This document shows, piece by piece, positions 57,176-64,000 of a stretch of 64,000 nt of DNA. Each line of letters begins with the position of its first letter. Position 1 is the first letter of the stretch. The position numbers and the translations under genes were made by a program. The stretch is taken from positions 62,001-126,000 of the forward strand of contig CAWIMW010000012.1 in assembly GCA_963837365.1 (NCBI GenBank), read 5' to 3'. This stretch comes from CAWBXL01 sp963837365 (GTDB taxonomy: Bacteria > Acidobacteriota > Terriglobia > Terriglobales > Acidobacteriaceae). The notes below the pieces were generated by a model. It was not told the origin of the DNA. It saw only the letters and a list, made by a program, of their open reading frames with translations, and made no database searches.

Positions 57176-58429
57176 ATGAACCTCTCCGACATCCTGCGCC
57201 AGACCTTTGCCACTTTCCGGGCGCACAAGATGCGGTCCTTCCTGACGATGTTTGGCATTGTCTGGGGGATTGCGTCCGTGATCCTGCTGGTGGGCCTGGG
57301 CCGCGGGTTCAGCGTAGATCAGAAAAAACGCATGAAGACCCTGGGCAAAGATTTAGTCATTGTCTGGGGAGGGCGCACCAGCTCACAAATCGGTGGATTG
57401 GCCGCGGGACGCGAAATTCATCTCACCATTGACGATGCACGCGTGGTGCGTGAGCAGTGCTACCAGGTTAAGAATGTAAGCCCCGAACTGCGGCGCGATC
57501 TGCCTGAGGTCAGCCAGTTCAATTCCGCCAATCGCGGCGTGGTGGGGTTGTGGCCCTCGTATCAGGATTTCCGCTCTCTGCTGCTGGCAGAAGGCAGGCT
57601 GATCACCGACGAAGACGAACAGGAATCACGCCGGGTAATCATTTTGGGAGATTCCGCGAACAAGCAGCTTTTCCCTGGGCAACCAGCGGTGGGAACGTCT
57701 CTTTTGATCAAGGGGGTTCCCTACACCGTCATTGGCGTACTGCAAGAGAAAAAGCAAAACTCAAACTATAGCGGTCCTGATAACGACTATTTGTACGCCC
57801 CGTATTCAGCAATCGCACGGGATTTTCCTCCCGTGAAAAAGCCCGGGGTAGTGCGCGGTTCCCTCGACAATATTGTTTTTGAAGTTGCCAACCCCGAGGA
57901 GCACGATGCAGCCGTACGGCAGGTAAGGAGCGCTCTGGGGCGAGTCCATCACTTTGATCCGGCCGACAAAGACGCTCTCTTTATCTGGGACACCATGGAA
58001 GGCGCTAAGCTGGTGGAGAACATTTTCAATGTCATCACCATCTTTTTTGGTTGCGTAGCCACGATTACGCTATGCCTCGGTGGAATTGGTGTGATGAACA
58101 TCATGCTGGTCTCCGTCACGGAACGCACTCGTGAGATTGGAGTGCGCAAGGCCATAGGCGCCACCCGCCACGACATCCTGAAACAGTTCTTTGCAGAGTC
58201 AGCGATCCTGACTATTCTGAGCGGAGGGCTGGGGCTTTTCTTTGGCGTCGGAATCTGCGTGGCTTTGGCAGTGCTTCCGCTACCCGACTTTGTCCCTCAT
58301 CCCATCGTCTCCACGGTTTCAATCATTCTTTCAGTTTTGACCCTGTCGTTGATCACCCTCACGGCGGGAATGTATCCCGCGCAACGGGCCGCCGAAATGG
58401 CCCCAATTGAATCACTACGCTACGAGTAA
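57176..58429 (+). CDS. MacB-type ABC transporter permease 1
   Basis: The 417-residue protein starts MNLSDILRQTFATFRAHKMR, followed by the first span (FLTMFGIVWGIASVILLVGL). A large periplasmic core (GNNYxx-type, here PELRRDLPEVSQFNSANRGV ... NSNYSGPDNDYLYAPYSA) and three C-terminal spans in an FtsX domain follow (MNIMLVSVTERTREIGVRKA, ILKQFFAESAILTILSGGLG, AAEMAPIESLRYE). It has no nucleotide-binding domain, so it needs a separate ATPase. Confidence 0.92.
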   Translation: MNLSDILRQTFATFRAHKMRSFLTMFGIVWGIASVILLVGLGRGFSVDQKKRMKTLGKDLVIVWGGRTSSQIGGLAAGREIHLTIDDARVVREQCYQVKNVSPELRRDLPEVSQFNSANRGVVGLWPSYQDFRSLLLAEGRLITDEDEQESRRVIILGDSANKQLFPGQPAVGTSLLIKGVPYTVIGVLQEKKQNSNYSGPDNDYLYAPYSAIARDFPPVKKPGVVRGSLDNIVFEVANPEEHDAAVRQVRSALGRVHHFDPADKDALFIWDTMEGAKLVENIFNVITIFFGCVATITLCLGGIGVMNIMLVSVTERTREIGVRKAIGATRHDILKQFFAESAILTILSGGLGLFFGVGICVALAVLPLPDFVPHPIVSTVSIILSVLTLSLITLTAGMYPAQRAAEMAPIESLRYE

Positions 58430-58439
58430 GGAGAGATCC

Positions 58440-59417
58440 ATGAAGCTTCATAAAATCGGTTTGACAATGTGCGGTATCGCCCTGGTCGGCCTACTGACAG
58501 CGACTGCATCAGCCAGCGCAGAAGGCAGTTTCCAGCGCACCTTGAAAGTTAACGGCACCGTGGACCTGGAAGTCGAGACGGGCTCGGGCAATATCGAAAT
58601 ACGTACGGGACCGTCCGACCAGGTACAAGTGACCGCTCACATCCGGACCAATAACTGGTTCGGGAGCGGTAACGCGGCGGAAAAAGTAAAACGGATCGAG
58701 GACAACCCGCCGATCCAGCAGAGTGGGAACGATATACGGATCGGCCACATTGATGATCCGTCGCTCAAGCGCAATATTTCGATCAGCTACGAATTAGTCG
58801 TTCCTGCGGAAACGCGGGTGCGTTCGCGTACCGGCTCTGGGAATCAGAATGCCATGGGGCTGCGCGGGGCGGTCGATCTGCAAACCGGATCGGGAAATGT
58901 GGTCTTCTCAAACATTGGAAATACGGTTCGCGCTGAGTCAGGCTCGGGAAATATTCAGGCGGACCACGTAAATGGTAACGTCCGCGCGAAATCCGGTAGC
59001 GGGGATATCCGCATCAGCGATTTGTCCGGGGGCCTGGAAGCCGAGTCAGGCAGCGGCAACATCACCATGGCGCAAGCCTCTGCGGGATCAGTGCGCGCCC
59101 AAACCGGATCGGGCGATGTTGAGCTGCGCGGGGTAAAGGGTTCGCTTGAGGCAACCACCGGCAGCGGGACTCTGCGTGCAGAAGGTGACCCCAAGGGCGC
59201 ATGGAGGCTGCACACCGGCTCCGGTTCCGTGCATGTGCGCTTCCCGGCCCAGGCTTCCTACGATCTCTACGCTCACACCGGCTCCGGTGGCATTACAGTC
59301 GGCCCTCCAATCACAGTTCAAGGCACTGTGAACAAGCACGAGATGCGGGGAAGAGTCGGCGGTGGCGGCGTCCCGGTGGAACTGGAAACGGGATCGGGAG
59401 AAATTGAAATCCAATAG
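58440..59417 (+). CDS. DUF4097-type repeat protein
   Basis: ATG 58440 follows AAGGAGAGA. After a signal peptide (MCGIALVGLLTATASASAEG) the protein is a series of right-handed beta repeats. Each has an S/T-GSGNI/V core: VETGSGNIEIRTGPSD, LQTGSGNVVFSNIGN, AESGSGNIQADHVNGNV, AKSGSGDIRISDLSG, AETGSG-like AQTGSGDVELRGVKG. This is the DUF4097 (adhesin-like) beta-solenoid. In many Acidobacteriota it accompanies MacB-like permeases; it is exported, and the function is unknown. Confidence 0.88.
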   Translation: MKLHKIGLTMCGIALVGLLTATASASAEGSFQRTLKVNGTVDLEVETGSGNIEIRTGPSDQVQVTAHIRTNNWFGSGNAAEKVKRIEDNPPIQQSGNDIRIGHIDDPSLKRNISISYELVVPAETRVRSRTGSGNQNAMGLRGAVDLQTGSGNVVFSNIGNTVRAESGSGNIQADHVNGNVRAKSGSGDIRISDLSGGLEAESGSGNITMAQASAGSVRAQTGSGDVELRGVKGSLEATTGSGTLRAEGDPKGAWRLHTGSGSVHVRFPAQASYDLYAHTGSGGITVGPPITVQGTVNKHEMRGRVGGGGVPVELETGSGEIEIQ

Positions 59418-59427
59418 TAAACCTTTG

Positions 59428-59483
59428 TTGGTCGTTGGTCGTTGGCCTTTGGCCAACGACCAACGACCAAAGACCAAAGACCA
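59428..59483. repeat. Heptamer tandem repeat, eight units with dyad symmetry
   Basis: Eight exact-length heptamers: TTGGTCG twice, TTGGCCT, TTGGCCA, ACGACCA twice, AAGACCA twice. The two halves are complementary, so it folds into a hairpin. It ends seven bases before ATG 59490 of permease 2 and overlaps its likely ribosome-binding region. Confidence 0.85.
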
Positions 59484-59489
59484 AGGATC

Positions 59490-60746
59490 ATGTTCCTAAA
59501 AGAGCTCATCTCGCAGAGCTGGCAGGCACTGATGCGCAACCGTCTGCGCTCGGTGCTTACCATGCTGGGGATTGTCTGGGGGCTGGCGTCGGTGGTCATT
59601 CTGCTGGCCTACGGGCAGGGACTCGGCGGCAGCGTTCTGCATGCTTTCATGAACATGGGTAACAACGTAATCGTCATGTGGCCGGGGCAAACCAGTTTGC
59701 AAGCCGGGGGCCAGCGTGCAGGCAAGCCGGTGAACTACGAATATGAAGATGTGGAGGCCATTCGTGAAGAAGTGCCGATCGTTCGCGCAGTCAGCGCTGA
59801 GGTGGACCGTGATTTCGGGTTTAAGGTTGGTACGCGTGTCGTTTCCCTCGGCGTGCGTGGAGTTGAGATGCCCTACGGGCAAATGCGAAATCTGACGATT
59901 GAGGACGGCCGCTACTTCAACGAATCCGACTTCATTGATCACCGGCGAGTGGTCATTCTTGGGTACAACGCGAACAAGAAAGTATTTCAAGGCGCCCCTT
60001 CCGTCGGGCAAAGTGTGACGGTTGGAGGCTTGAGCTTTGAAGTAGTCGGCGTTCTCCGCAACAAGATTCAGGATTCGATGTATAACGGCCCTGACAACGA
60101 AAACGCATTTATTCCTTTCGGCGTCTTTCGCGATCTCAAGAACATACGCGATCCCGACATGATCATTTTTCAGCCGATTGCGGCGCAGATGAACACCAAA
60201 GCCCTCGCCGCGGTGCGCGAAGTGCTGGCGCGGCGGCACCACTTTGATCCCAAAGACGAGAAGGCAGCAGTAGCCTGGGACACCATTGAGAGCCGCCAGA
60301 TGATAAATGCGTTTTCGCTAGGCCTGCAAGCAGTGCTGGGGCTGATTGGGGCGGTCACGCTGTGCGTCGGCGGCGTAGGCGTGATGAACATCATGCTGGT
60401 ATCGGTGACCGAGCGTACGCGGGAGATCGGCCTGCGCAAAGCCCTTGGTGCGCGGCGCCGGCATGTGCTGGTGCAGTTCCTGCTGGAAGCACTGGTTCTG
60501 ACCTTTACAGGTGGGGTGATTGGCATGGTGGTGGCGGTATTTCTCACCTGGGTCATTCCGCCCATGCCGCTCTATAGCAGCCTTTACAAGACCGCTAATC
60601 ACGAAGGCGACATCTTTCTGCGGGCTTCGACGGCGGTCATGATGGTTTCTTTCATTATTCTTTCGATGGTCGGCGTGATTTCGGGGTTCTTCCCTGCGTT
60701 AAAGGCCTCTCGGATGGACCCCGTGGAAGCCCTTCGCTATGAATAA
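59490..60746 (+). CDS. MacB-type ABC transporter permease 2
   Basis: From ATG 59490 (MFLKELISQSWQALMRN) the 418-residue protein has the same layout as permease 1: LTMLGIVWGLASVVILLAYG, a periplasmic core (AEVDRDFGFKVGTRVVSLGV, YNGPDNENAFIPFGVFRDLK), then MNIMLVSVTERTREIGLRKA, LLEALVLTFTGGVIGMVVAV and SRMDPVEALRYE. It probably pairs with permease 1 as a heterodimer. Earlier in-frame codons only translate the heptamer repeat. The ATPase is missing. Confidence 0.9.
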   Translation: MFLKELISQSWQALMRNRLRSVLTMLGIVWGLASVVILLAYGQGLGGSVLHAFMNMGNNVIVMWPGQTSLQAGGQRAGKPVNYEYEDVEAIREEVPIVRAVSAEVDRDFGFKVGTRVVSLGVRGVEMPYGQMRNLTIEDGRYFNESDFIDHRRVVILGYNANKKVFQGAPSVGQSVTVGGLSFEVVGVLRNKIQDSMYNGPDNENAFIPFGVFRDLKNIRDPDMIIFQPIAAQMNTKALAAVREVLARRHHFDPKDEKAAVAWDTIESRQMINAFSLGLQAVLGLIGAVTLCVGGVGVMNIMLVSVTERTREIGLRKALGARRRHVLVQFLLEALVLTFTGGVIGMVVAVFLTWVIPPMPLYSSLYKTANHEGDIFLRASTAVMMVSFIILSMVGVISGFFPALKASRMDPVEALRYE

Positions 60747-60960
60747 CAAGCAGATCAAGTCCAAGCGTCTGGTCGCGTCCACTCTGGTAGGCGGATTATT
60801 CGCCATGGCAGGCGCGTGGATAGGATGGAGCGAAGGAAGCTCGACAACCGCTTTCATTTTATGGCTGGCAATTGTGGGTGCTTGTGTCGGAGCATGCACC
60901 GGTTTGGTAGTTGGTTTGTTGGTTGTACGGTCTTACAAAGGCAGTACCTGTAAAGCATAA
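60739..60960 (+). CDS. Small two-helix membrane protein
   Basis: A 73-residue protein that overlaps the permease-2 end by eight bases. After a basic start (NNKQIKSKRLV) come two hydrophobic helices (STLVGGLFAMAGAWIGW and AFILWLAIVGACVGACTG), with a GxxxG-like pattern and a short Cys tail. No family recognised; it may be a small partner of the permeases. Confidence 0.55.
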   Translation: MNNKQIKSKRLVASTLVGGLFAMAGAWIGWSEGSSTTAFILWLAIVGACVGACTGLVVGLLVVRSYKGSTCKA

Positions 60961-61066
60961 AGGCTTAAGGGACTATTCGTTATTACCTCCGTGCCTTGAC
61001 CCATTCGCATCGAATTGTTACTTTCGAGTTTTGCCTAGGGATTCGGCATTTCCAAGCGAGGACCCA

Positions 61067-61894
61067 TTGCCACGTAAGCCCATTGTCACCTTGACCACTG
61101 ATTTCGGATTAAACGACCACTTTGTGGGAGCTGTCAAAGGGGTGATTCTGGACATTTGTCCAGACGCGACCATTGTGGATATTTCCCACGCGGTACAAGC
61201 CTTTGACATTCTGGATGGGGCTTTGGCCATCGCGCAGACCTACAACTACTTCCCTACCGGAACGGTGCACATGGTGGTGGTTGATCCCGGTGTGGGGTCG
61301 GCGCGGCGGCCAATCATTGCCAGCTCGGACCGGCACCACTTTGTGGCCCCGGACAATGGCGTGCTTTCGCTCATCTACGCTCGTGAGGAGCGCATGCATG
61401 TGCGTGATATTGCTTCCGACCACTATTTCTTGCAACCGATCTCCAACACGTTCCACGCCCGTGACATCTTTGCCCCTGTGGCTGCTTATCTCGCCAAGGG
61501 AGTGGACACGCAGAAGTTTGGCGATGAGGTTGAAGATTTTGTCCGCTTCAACGCGCCGCGTCCCAAACCTACGGACGGGACCTCCTTCCGCGGTGTGGTA
61601 TTGAAAGTGGACCGCTTCGGCAATCTGATTACCAACTTCACAGCTCAGGACGTGCCTGCGCTATTTGCGGAACAGGTTCCCCCGTTCAAGGTCGTCGTGG
61701 GCAAGAGTGAAGTCACTGCGATGAAAAACTCTTACTCTGAAGGCGCTCCCGGAGAGCTTTTCGCCATTCAGGGGAGCATGGGTTACCTGGAACTTGCCTC
61801 CAATCGTGGTTCCGCTTCGCAGATTGCCGGAATCGGCAAAGGCGCGGAAGTGAATCTGGCGCTGGAAGGCACAGCGGCGGCGGCCAACGGGTAA
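61067..61894 (+). CDS. SAM hydroxide adenosyltransferase (DUF62 family)
   Basis: TTG 61067 (GAGG upstream) gives PRKPIVTLTTDFGLNDHFVG, the family start. Asp/Asn-rich motifs follow: VDPGVGSARRPIIASS, FVAPDNGVLSLIYARE and SNTFHARDIFAPVAAYL. The C-terminal domain has KVDRFGNLITNF. At 275 residues it is typical of DUF62 enzymes, which hydrolyse SAM to adenosine and L-methionine using an Asp-Arg-His-bound water. The frame is open back to 60911, but that part is unlike the family. Confidence 0.92.
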   Translation: MPRKPIVTLTTDFGLNDHFVGAVKGVILDICPDATIVDISHAVQAFDILDGALAIAQTYNYFPTGTVHMVVVDPGVGSARRPIIASSDRHHFVAPDNGVLSLIYAREERMHVRDIASDHYFLQPISNTFHARDIFAPVAAYLAKGVDTQKFGDEVEDFVRFNAPRPKPTDGTSFRGVVLKVDRFGNLITNFTAQDVPALFAEQVPPFKVVVGKSEVTAMKNSYSEGAPGELFAIQGSMGYLELASNRGSASQIAGIGKGAEVNLALEGTAAAANG

Positions 61895-61896
61895 AT

Positions 61897-62130
61897 TCAG
61901 GTGCTCTTTATCTTGGGATGGGCGTAGCGGTCCATTTCCGAGGTCCACTTCAAGAAATGCCAGAGGTTCCGGCGCTCGTGCCACATAAATTCCCAGAATT
62001 CCAGAAACCCGATCTGGGTCATTTTCACGCCGCAATAAGTCTCAATCCGCCACAGTAGATAAGGGCTGCGCCATGGGGCCAGACGGTGGCCGCGAGTGGC
62101 ATTCCACAGGAATCGAAGGATGTAACGCAT
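61897..62130 (-). CDS. Small Trp-rich hypothetical protein
   Basis: A 77-residue product (RYILRFLWNATRGHRLAPWR, SPYLLWRIETYCGVKMTQIG, FLEFWEFMWHERRNLWHFLK) with many aromatic and basic residues. No family recognised from memory; similar short proteins occur near chromosomal housekeeping genes in Acidobacteriota. It is convergent with the DUF62 gene, ending two bases past its stop. Confidence 0.55.
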   Translation of the reverse strand: MRYILRFLWNATRGHRLAPWRSPYLLWRIETYCGVKMTQIGFLEFWEFMWHERRNLWHFLKWTSEMDRYAHPKIKST

Positions 62131-62273
62131 CTCAAACCATGATACCTAGAAACAACATGAGCGTACACCATCGAGTAAGCTGAAAATACGTCACTTTCGT
62201 TGTTGTTCTCACCGAAAGATGGATCACGAACGCATGCTAGAATCCAGTCTCTGCACCCGAGGATCCGCCATCG

Positions 62274-62624
62274 ATGACCGATGAAAAAATTCGCCAGCAG
62301 GCTGAGGAGCACTACTATGCCGCGCTGGACTTGGTCTCTGAGGGGGAGCAGGAACGCGCGCTAGCGGAATATGAAAAATCCCTCGCGGTGGACCCTGCTT
62401 TTACCGAAGCCATGCACGGGATGGCACGGTGCCTACAGGATCTGAACCGCCTGGACGAGGCCATTTCCGTCGCCAATCGCATCGCAGAGCTTGATCCCGA
62501 CGACATTCTTGCTCATACCAGTTTATCGGTGCTCTACCAGAAGAAGGGAATGGTCCCAGAGGCTGAGGCAGAAGGGAATAAAGCCAGAATCCTGGGATGG
62601 AAACAACAGCTCAAGAAAAGCTAG
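62274..62624 (+). CDS. TPR-repeat protein
   Basis: A 116-residue protein made of three TPR-like helical pairs: EEHYYAALDLVSEGEQERAL, AEYEKSLAVDPAFTEAMHGM, ARCLQDLNRLDEAISVANRI and HTSLSVLYQKKGMVPEAEAE. There is no signal peptide. The function is protein-protein interaction of unknown partner. It is plus-strand, convergent with the response regulator downstream. Confidence 0.9.
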   Translation: MTDEKIRQQAEEHYYAALDLVSEGEQERALAEYEKSLAVDPAFTEAMHGMARCLQDLNRLDEAISVANRIAELDPDDILAHTSLSVLYQKKGMVPEAEAEGNKARILGWKQQLKKS

Positions 62625-62708
62625 CCACGGATCGGCACGGATTCTCACGGATGAATCCTAAAAATGAGTCGTATGATCGGTGTAATCCATGATAATCCGT
62701 GGCTGATT

Positions 62709-64000
62709 TTACAGGTCGTACTTCTTCATCAAATGACGGAATGAGCGGTAGGAAATTTTCAGCAGGTCGGCGGCGCGGGTTTGCACTCCATTCGATTGTG
62801 TCAAGGCTGATTGCAAAAGAGTACGTTCGATATCAGCAACGTACTTTTCCATATCCACCCCGTCCGGCAAGACCGATCCGGCAGATATCCCACCGCCCAT
62901 ACCCACCCCGGCTGCGGCAGCTCGGGCTTTTGATTTTTCTACTGGCAGTTCGACCCGCAACTCCTCGCCGGTCTCAAGCGCGACCGCCCGTTCAACCGTG
63001 TTCTCCAGTTGGCGGACGTTCCCCGGCCAGTCATACCCGCACAGCAATTCCAGGGATGCCGGACTCACGCGTACAATTTTTCTTCCCGCAGCAGTGGCGT
63101 ATTTCTTAAGAAAATGATTCACAAGCAGCGGAATGTCTTCGCGCCGGTCCCGCAGCGGAGGGACCGTAACCGGGATCACGTTCAAGCGATAGTAGAGATC
63201 TTCGCGGAAGGTATTCTCTGCTACGGATTTGTCCAAATCGCGATTCGTCGCGGCGATTACCCGCACATCAATGGCGATTTCATCGCTTCCACCAATCGGA
63301 CGCACACAGCGCTCCTGTAACACACGAAGCAGTTTGACCTGCATGGTCAGGGTCATCTCACTGATTTCATCGAGGAAAATCGTGCCCTCGTGGGCCACTT
63401 CGAATAATCCCCGTTTGTTCTGGTTGGCACCGGTAAAGGCCCCTTTTACGTAGCCAAACAATTCACTTTCCAGCAAGGTTTCGGGAAAGGCCCCGCAGTT
63501 GATGGACACAAACGGCTCGGTAGCGCGTGGTGAGCATACATGCACAGCGCGAGCGACCAATTCTTTACCGGTACCGCTTTCCCCATAAACCAGAATGGTG
63601 CTTTGGGTTGAAGCGACAGTGCGAATTGTCTGTTTCAGCTTTTCCATCGCGGAACTGACGCCAACGATGTTGTCCAATGAGTTGCGGGTGGCGGCATCAC
63701 GCTTGAAAGCAAAGTTCTGCCGGCTCAGGGAAAGCTTGTCCAATGCCCGTTTGATGGCCAGACGAATTTCGTCTACCAGGGCCGGGGACTTGCGGATGTA
63801 GTCGGCTGCACCACCGGCCTTGACCGCCTGTACTGCGGCTTCGTAATCATCCACCGCCGTCATCAGGATTACCGCTGTTTCAGGCGACATCTGGTGCGCG
63901 TAACGGAGAACCTCAATCCCATCGGTCTTCGGCATTTTGATGTCGGTGACGATAACGTCGAAGATGGCTCCCTCGAGTTTCTTTTTCGCCGCGTCTCCGC
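62709..64000 (-). CDS. Sigma-54-dependent response regulator (NtrC family), N-terminus cut by window
   Basis: About 430 residues are visible. The receiver part shows the phosphoacceptor Asp in DVIVTDIKMPKTDGIEVL at the window end, so the true start lies beyond 64000. The AAA+ domain has Walker A GESGTGKELVARA, the GAFTGA loop that contacts sigma-54, Walker B GTIFLDEISEM, and the Arg-finger region. The C-terminus is a Fis-type helix-turn-helix (VQTRAADLLKISYRSFRHLM). All key motifs are intact, so it should activate sigma-54 promoters. Its sensor kinase is expected outside the window. Confidence 0.95.
   Translation of the reverse strand, partial: GDAAKKKLEGAIFDVIVTDIKMPKTDGIEVLRYAHQMSPETAVILMTAVDDYEAAVQAVKAGGAADYIRKSPALVDEIRLAIKRALDKLSLSRQNFAFKRDAATRNSLDNIVGVSSAMEKLKQTIRTVASTQSTILVYGESGTGKELVARAVHVCSPRATEPFVSINCGAFPETLLESELFGYVKGAFTGANQNKRGLFEVAHEGTIFLDEISEMTLTMQVKLLRVLQERCVRPIGGSDEIAIDVRVIAATNRDLDKSVAENTFREDLYYRLNVIPVTVPPLRDRREDIPLLVNHFLKKYATAAGRKIVRVSPASLELLCGYDWPGNVRQLENTVERAVALETGEELRVELPVEKSKARAAAAGVGMGGGISAGSVLPDGVDMEKYVADIERTLLQSALTQSNGVQTRAADLLKISYRSFRHLMKKYDL

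Noticed and set aside
1..64000. tRNA, rRNA and CRISPR loci
   Set aside because: I looked for cloverleaf arms with GGTTCGAATCC-like T-loops, conserved rRNA segments and repeat-spacer arrays and found none.

Overview
The window looks like a chromosomal piece of an Acidobacteriota genome (Koribacter/Terriglobales-like). This is inferred from gene content, not from a marker gene. The content includes a Ser/Thr kinase with a C-terminal PD40 propeller, DUF4097 and DUF4139 proteins, MacB-type permeases, an LTXXQ periplasmic protein next to an ECF sigma/anti-sigma pair, a group 3b-type NiFe hydrogenase, and many intergenic heptamer and palindromic repeats. I saw no rRNA, tRNA, CRISPR array, prophage or plasmid functions.

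Layout. 1-13.2 kb: edge of a membrane gene, ECF sigma/anti-sigma/LTXXQ operon, purQ, a small locus of a leader-like protein and two 2OG-Fe(II) oxygenases with a duplicated Pro-rich motif, kinase, NCS2 purine permease, beta-barrel, beta-propeller lipoprotein, Gfo/Idh/MocA oxidoreductase, methyltransferase and a secreted protein. 13.8-17.5 kb: a zinc/manganese uptake locus (znuB, znuA, porin, small membrane protein) in which both transporter genes carry single-base frameshifts and no ATPase gene is present. 17.5-32.5 kb (all minus strand): a redox supercluster with PPK2, a CBS protein, hydrogenase protease, hydA-hydD-hydG, a cNMP-binding protein, hydB, 2-oxoacid:ferredoxin oxidoreductase, a CoA-transferase, an RsbRD-type sensor, a small Cys protein, nfnB/nfnA and a newly called 55-aa CxxC/WCPGW protein. 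Six CRP/FNR-type palindromes with the pattern nGTGA-N6-TCACn lie around 29.3-32.6 kb.

32.7-40.3 kb: YbaK deacylase, aminotransferase, OsmC, aldehyde dehydrogenase, DUF4139, an SRPBCC/HTH/membrane-protein set and a cold-shock protein. 40.6-42.3 kb: a compact plus-strand set of very small basic proteins, a pseudo-receiver and an RRM RNA-binding protein. 42.6-47.9 kb: a RelE/RHH toxin-antitoxin, then a membrane-stress set (XRE regulator, NfeD, DUF1648, flotillin, glycine-zipper peptide, PspA) with heptamer repeats that supply two of its stop codons. 48.4-53.8 kb: an oligopeptide permease pair (dppB, dppC) split by VapBC, an orphan antitoxin, a complete IS3-family element and the gene it truncated. 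53.8-64 kb: DinB, a CNNM/CBS protein, a MacA-like adaptor with two MacB-like permeases and a DUF4097 protein but no ATPase, SAM hydroxide adenosyltransferase, a TPR protein and a sigma-54 response regulator cut by the window end.

Working together: the hyd, kor and nfn genes would link H2, reduced ferredoxin, NAD(P)H and acyl-CoA/2-oxoacid metabolism, probably under one oxygen- or redox-linked CRP/FNR regulator. Several genes (znuA, znuB, dppC, possibly the DUF4440 gene and the leader/oxygenase pair) can be restored by small indels, so assembly error must be excluded before calling them pseudogenes.
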